A stretch of DNA of 16,344 nt from an uncultured Pseudomonadota bacterium (lineage in GTDB: Bacteria > Myxococcota_A > Polyangia > HGW-17): contig CALKWH010000008.1 of NCBI GenBank assembly GCA_938004375.1, forward strand, positions 1-16,344, in the 5' to 3' direction. The notes beneath the pieces are model-generated. The model saw only the letters and a list, made by a program, of their open reading frames with translations. It was not told the origin of the DNA and made no database searches. This document shows positions 13,706 through 16,344 of this stretch, piece by piece. The position numbers and the translations under genes are program-made. The stretch's first letter is position 1. Every line of letters begins with the position of its first letter.

Positions 13706-14956
13706 TCAGTTCTCGGCCTCGGGCGGGGGCTCCAGCGGTTTGGGGAGCCGGACGACGTACTTGTTGATGCGGTTGCCGTCCTTCTCCTTGACGATGACCG
13801 TGTACTCGCCGAGCGCGAGGGTCTCCTTCTCGGCGGGGATGCGCCCGATGCGGTCGAGCACATAGCCTGAGAAGGTGTCGTACTCGCCGGACTCGGGGAT
13901 CCCCATGCCCAGGGTCTCGTTGACCTCGTCGATGGCGGCCTTGCCCAGCACCGCCCACACCCCCGGCTGGAGCCGCTGCAGGTGCGGCTCCTCCTGGTCG
14001 GTCTCGTCGCGGATCTCGCCCACGAGCTGTTCCAGGGCGTCCTCGAGGGTGATCAACCCCGAGACGCCGCCGTGCTCGTCCACCACGATGGCCAGGTGGT
14101 TCTTGCTGCGACGGAACTGGGCGAGCAGGGAGTCGAGCTTCTTGTTCTCGGGGATGAAGTAGGGCGGCCGCATCAGTTTGCGGACATCGGGCGGCTCCGT
14201 CGAGCGCGTCTGGTGGGCGAAGAGGTCCTTGATCAGGACCACGCCCACGATGTGGTCGATGTCGCCCTGCATCACGGGGATGCGGGTGAAGCCCATCTCG
14301 GCGATGGCCTTCAGGTCCAGGGGCTCCTCGAGATCGATCACGAACATGTCCCGCCGGGGGGTCATGATCTCGGAGGCGTTCGTGTCGTCGAACTCGAAGA
14401 TGTTGTGGATCAACTTCTTCTCCTCCTCCTTGATCTCGCCCTCCTCCTCGACGACCTCGACGAAGGTCATGAGCTCCTCCTCGGTGGCAGTGGGGGGATG
14501 CTGGATGCGGCCGGTGAGCTTCGGGATGAAGTTGAGCAGCCAGATCAAGGGGGCGAACAGGAGCGAAATCCAGTGGATGAAGTGGATGGTCGCCCGGGCC
14601 ACCATGAGGTTGTTGCGCGTGGCCAGGCTCTTGGGCAGCACCTCGCCGAAGATCAGGATCAACAGGGTCAGGAGGCCGGTGGCGAGGCCGACCACGCGGT
14701 CGCCGAAGAGGTCGATGGTGAGCCAGGTGGCGAGCGCCGAGGCCGAAATGTTGACCAGGTTGTTGCCGATGAGGATCGTCGACAGCAGGCGGTGGGGGTC
14801 CTCCTTGAGCCGGTGGATCAAAAGATCGGTGCGGCTCGGGGACTTGGCCAGGTGGCGCGCCCGGGTGCGGCTGATGGAGAACAGCGCGGTCTCCGAGGCC
14901 GAGAACAGCGCCGAGAGGAACAGCAGGAGGATCAGGATGAGGATGGTGACGGCCAT
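13706..14956 (-). CDS. CNNM/CorC-HlyC family membrane protein (DUF21, CBS pair, CorC_HlyC domain)
   Basis: A 416-residue protein with the full CNNM/CorC layout, a family linked to magnesium and other divalent-cation transport. The N-terminal DUF21/CNNM membrane domain (~1-150) starts with a hydrophobic helix and SALFSASETALFSISR (15-30) and holds IGNNLVNI (63-70) and LIFGEVLPKSLATR (101-114), its signature stretches. A very acidic linker (EEELMTFVEVVEEEGEIKEEE, 159-179) leads to two CBS repeats (~195-255, MTPRRDM; ~262-320, AIVVDEHGGVSGLITLEDALE), which usually bind adenine nucleotides. The CorC_HlyC domain (~328-405) ends the protein. ATG 14956 was chosen because the first membrane helix begins there; the 28-residue upstream extension lacks a helix. 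There is no clear Shine-Dalgarno. The transported ion cannot be read from sequence. Confidence 0.94.
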   Translation of the reverse strand: MAVTILILILLLFLSALFSASETALFSISRTRARHLAKSPSRTDLLIHRLKEDPHRLLSTILIGNNLVNISASALATWLTIDLFGDRVVGLATGLLTLLILIFGEVLPKSLATRNNLMVARATIHFIHWISLLFAPLIWLLNFIPKLTGRIQHPPTATEEELMTFVEVVEEEGEIKEEEKKLIHNIFEFDDTNASEIMTPRRDMFVIDLEEPLDLKAIAEMGFTRIPVMQGDIDHIVGVVLIKDLFAHQTRSTEPPDVRKLMRPPYFIPENKKLDSLLAQFRRSKNHLAIVVDEHGGVSGLITLEDALEQLVGEIRDETDQEEPHLQRLQPGVWAVLGKAAIDEVNETLGMGIPESGEYDTFSGYVLDRIGRIPAEKETLALGEYTVIVKEKDGNRINKYVVRLPKPLEPPPEAEN

Positions 14957-15024
14957 GATGGACAAAAGACGATGTGTGCTACGCTCCTGACGGAGGACAA
15001 AACCACAGATGGGCGCCCCCGTCA

Positions 15025-15041
15025 AGTGACTGACCCGCATC
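15025..15041 (+). repeat. 17-bp direct repeat, copy 1
   Basis: AGTGACTGACCCGCATC, identical to 15979-15995. The two copies bracket about 940 bp that contain the insertion-sequence-like motif and the lipoprotein gene. The copy lies where the G+C-rich core genes end. Confidence 0.75.
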
Positions 15042-15049
15042 TGTCAAGG

Positions 15050-15096
15050 CACAATAGAAATGTCCGGTTCGCCAGCACAGTAGAAATGTCCGGTTT
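15050..15096. mobile_element. Insertion-sequence end remnant (two tandem transposase-site-like motifs)
   Basis: CACAATAGAAATGTCCGGTT (15050-15069) and CACAGTAGAAATGTCCGGTT (15076-15095) differ at one position and repeat with a 26-nt period. Tandem motifs of the form TAGAAATGTCC beside a TTGACA-like sequence are what I recall from the ends of IS3/IS481-like elements. No transposase frame is recognised on either side, so this would be a solo end or decayed remnant. The family assignment is from memory. Confidence 0.5.
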
Positions 15097-15288
15097 CGGG
15101 GGTCCGATGTCGGGCAGTCCCTTCCGGTCTCGGGGATGGGGAGTCGCCGGACAGCCCCAGCCTCGCTCGCGGGAATCGTGGTACCAAAGTGGATCCCGGA
15201 CTACCCGCAGTGCGTTGCAGAAGCGCTGGCCGCCCTCTGACCTTAGGGGCAACGCCATTTCGTACATTTCGAATAGTCTCTTCGTGGC

Positions 15289-15867
15289 TCACTTGAGGCC
15301 GAGGCGCTTGGCATCCGCCGGATGCTCGGTCCGGATCACGGAGAGGTTGGTGAAGCCCGTGAGCGTTTCAAACACTTCGAGCAGGGAGAAGAACTTCGGA
15401 TCGATCCCCTCATAGTGTTTCTTCAGTTTGGCGAACTTCATCAGCGGCTCCATGTCAGTACCCGCCTTCGCTTGGGCTACCCGCAGTTTTCGCTCATACG
15501 CGGTGGACATGCCGTCCAGCCGCTTAGCGTAAGCCACGAACACGTCGATATAGCGCAGGCGTAGCGCCTCGATCTTCGGCTGGATCTCGGCCACCGCCGG
15601 CTTTGACTCGAGGAGTCCGTTGAGCTCGGAGATCATCCGCAAGAAGTGCTCACCGATCTCCGCGCCCAGCTTCTCCGGGGGTTCAGAGGGGTCGGTCTTC
15701 GGAAGCGTGACCGGCGCAGGTGCAGCCTTCGTTTGGTCACCTCCCATGTCCGTGGTCGGGTCCGGGGCGGGTTCCTGAGGGCTTTTTTCACCGCACCCGA
15801 CGATCCCGACGAAAATGGCCACGGCAAGGAGCCGACATGACCCGATGGATGGAAGAAGATTGCACAT
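15289..15867 (-). CDS. Small predicted lipoprotein of unknown function
   Basis: A 192-residue protein. The signal peptide (1-24; short basic region, hydrophobic VAIFVGIVG) ends in lipobox IVGC25, so a lipid-anchored mature protein is likely. A Pro/Asp/Thr-rich linker (~26-65) follows. The rest (~68-190) looks alpha-helical and charged, with several Lys/Glu heptad-like stretches (for example KLRVAQAKAGTDMEPLMKFAKLKKHYEG), and could be a helical bundle. No family is recognised. The start is well supported: GGAGG (complement of 15874-15878) lies 6 nt upstream of ATG 15867, and a good promoter is found at 15939-15967. Base composition is visibly lower in G+C than the genes before it, and the gene lies between two copies of a 17-bp direct repeat, so it may be acquired DNA. 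Confidence 0.82.
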   Translation of the reverse strand: MCNLLPSIGSCRLLAVAIFVGIVGCGEKSPQEPAPDPTTDMGGDQTKAAPAPVTLPKTDPSEPPEKLGAEIGEHFLRMISELNGLLESKPAVAEIQPKIEALRLRYIDVFVAYAKRLDGMSTAYERKLRVAQAKAGTDMEPLMKFAKLKKHYEGIDPKFFSLLEVFETLTGFTNLSVIRTEHPADAKRLGLK

Positions 15868-15938
15868 ACTTTGCCTCCACTTTCGATTTCTACTTCAAGG
15901 GTACCGGAACTTTCCGCACGTTTTGGCCTTCGGAGGGT

Positions 15939-15967
15939 ACTATCCGCGAGGGTCAGATGGATGTCAA
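15939..15967 (-). promoter_or_regulatory. Promoter of the small lipoprotein gene
   Basis: On the minus strand a perfect TTGACA (-35, 15962-15967) is followed after 17 nt by GATAGT (-10, 15939-15944; 4 of 6 consensus matches). Predicted initiation is near 15932, leaving a leader of about 65 nt before the ATG at 15867. Confidence 0.55.
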
Positions 15968-15978
15968 GGAACAAGGAC

Positions 15979-15995
15979 AGTGACTGACCCGCATC
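15979..15995 (+). repeat. 17-bp direct repeat, copy 2
   Basis: Identical to 15025-15041 and in the same orientation. It sits just upstream of the lipoprotein promoter. Confidence 0.75.
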
Positions 15996-16089
15996 ATCAG
16001 GGTGATCGCAAGAAGTTCTGGTTGACTTCCGAGTTCGCATCCTGTGAGTCGGTTCCTCTCCAGTCCAATCCCACCATTCCCACGGTCGC

Positions 16090-16112
16090 CCGATTTCGAT
16101 TTCGATTTCGAT
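16090..16112 (+). repeat. CGATTT hexamer tract, left arm of an inverted repeat
   Basis: About three and a half tandem CGATTT units. The 23 bases are the exact reverse complement of 16289-16311. The tract lies outside the small gene at 16127, on the side of its stop codon. On the minus strand an open frame starting at 16130 (ATGA overlap with that stop) reads the tract as Arg-(Ile-Glu)n-Ile-Gly. Confidence 0.8.
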
Positions 16113-16126
16113 ACGGTGACCCTGGA

Positions 16127-16342
<216 letters not shown>

Positions 16343-16344
16343 AA

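Larger units (their letters stand above)
14957..15288. other. Gene-poor stretch between the CNNM gene and the lipoprotein gene
   Basis: No convincing gene is seen in these 332 bases. The stretch holds the CNNM leader with a small CTCC/GGAG hairpin near 14986 and two copies of TTTTGTCC on the minus strand. It also holds the first copy of a 17-bp direct repeat and an insertion-sequence-end-like tandem motif. Short frames at 15022-15292 (-) lack recognisable domains and read straight through these repeats, so they are not called. Confidence 0.6.

Noticed and set aside
14957..15040. A 28-residue N-terminal extension of the CNNM protein
   Set aside because: It lacks a membrane helix and runs into the 17-bp repeat; the family normally begins at the first hydrophobic helix, as from ATG 14956.
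13982..15415. A 477-codon plus-strand frame opposite the CNNM gene
   Set aside because: Antisense of a conserved membrane protein; acidic low-complexity product that also runs through the repeat region.

Overview
This is a high-G+C window whose gene families point to Myxococcota or another former deltaproteobacterial lineage. The clues are Hanks-type kinases with an HRDxSPxN catalytic loop, RCC1 propeller proteins with Myxococcus-type cysteine-rich repeats, a PEGA-domain kinase followed by a TPR protein, and an orphan CpaF ATPase. No rRNA, tRNA or taxonomic marker is present, so this placement is an inference. The first 45 bases are not genomic: they are the 3' part of the Illumina P5/TruSeq universal adapter, so the contig probably starts at an untrimmed read end.

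Layout. 46-762 (+): C-terminal piece of an RCC1-repeat protein, closed by a clear intrinsic terminator. 806-2824 (+): membrane FMN-binding/4Fe-4S protein related to NosR, overlapping by 4 bp the convergent class III aminotransferase (2821-4194, -). The aminotransferase has a readable promoter with an overlapping palindrome. 4421-5557 (-): CpaF/TadA-type secretion ATPase, divergent from the next block. 5749-12476 (+): five co-directional genes, namely a Ser/Thr kinase, a second Ser/Thr kinase with a PEGA domain, a TPR/coiled-coil protein (29 nt overlap), a Cys-rich RCC1 lipoprotein candidate (9 nt gap) and a TrmH-like methyltransferase. 12518-13630 (-): class I/II aminotransferase. 13706-14956 (-): CNNM/CBS/CorC membrane protein.

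From about 15000 to the end the base composition drops and the DNA looks like accessory or relic sequence. It holds a 17-bp direct repeat (15025 and 15979) bracketing a small predicted lipoprotein gene, a tandem 20-bp motif resembling insertion-sequence ends but with no transposase, and a pair of inverted CGATTT/CGAAAT hexamer tracts. The second tract lies inside the C-terminal end of a small gene (16127-16342, -), where it encodes an Asp-Phe repeat.

The most coherent system is the kinase-kinase(PEGA)-TPR-RCC1 block. It reads as a trans-envelope signalling or surface-display module: cytoplasmic kinase domains anchored by single membrane helices, an exported TPR/coiled-coil partner, and an exported disulfide-rich beta-propeller. 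No substrate or signal can be named from sequence. The NosR-like protein is probably a transmembrane electron carrier, but no flavinyl transferase (ApbE) or partner reductase lies in the window.
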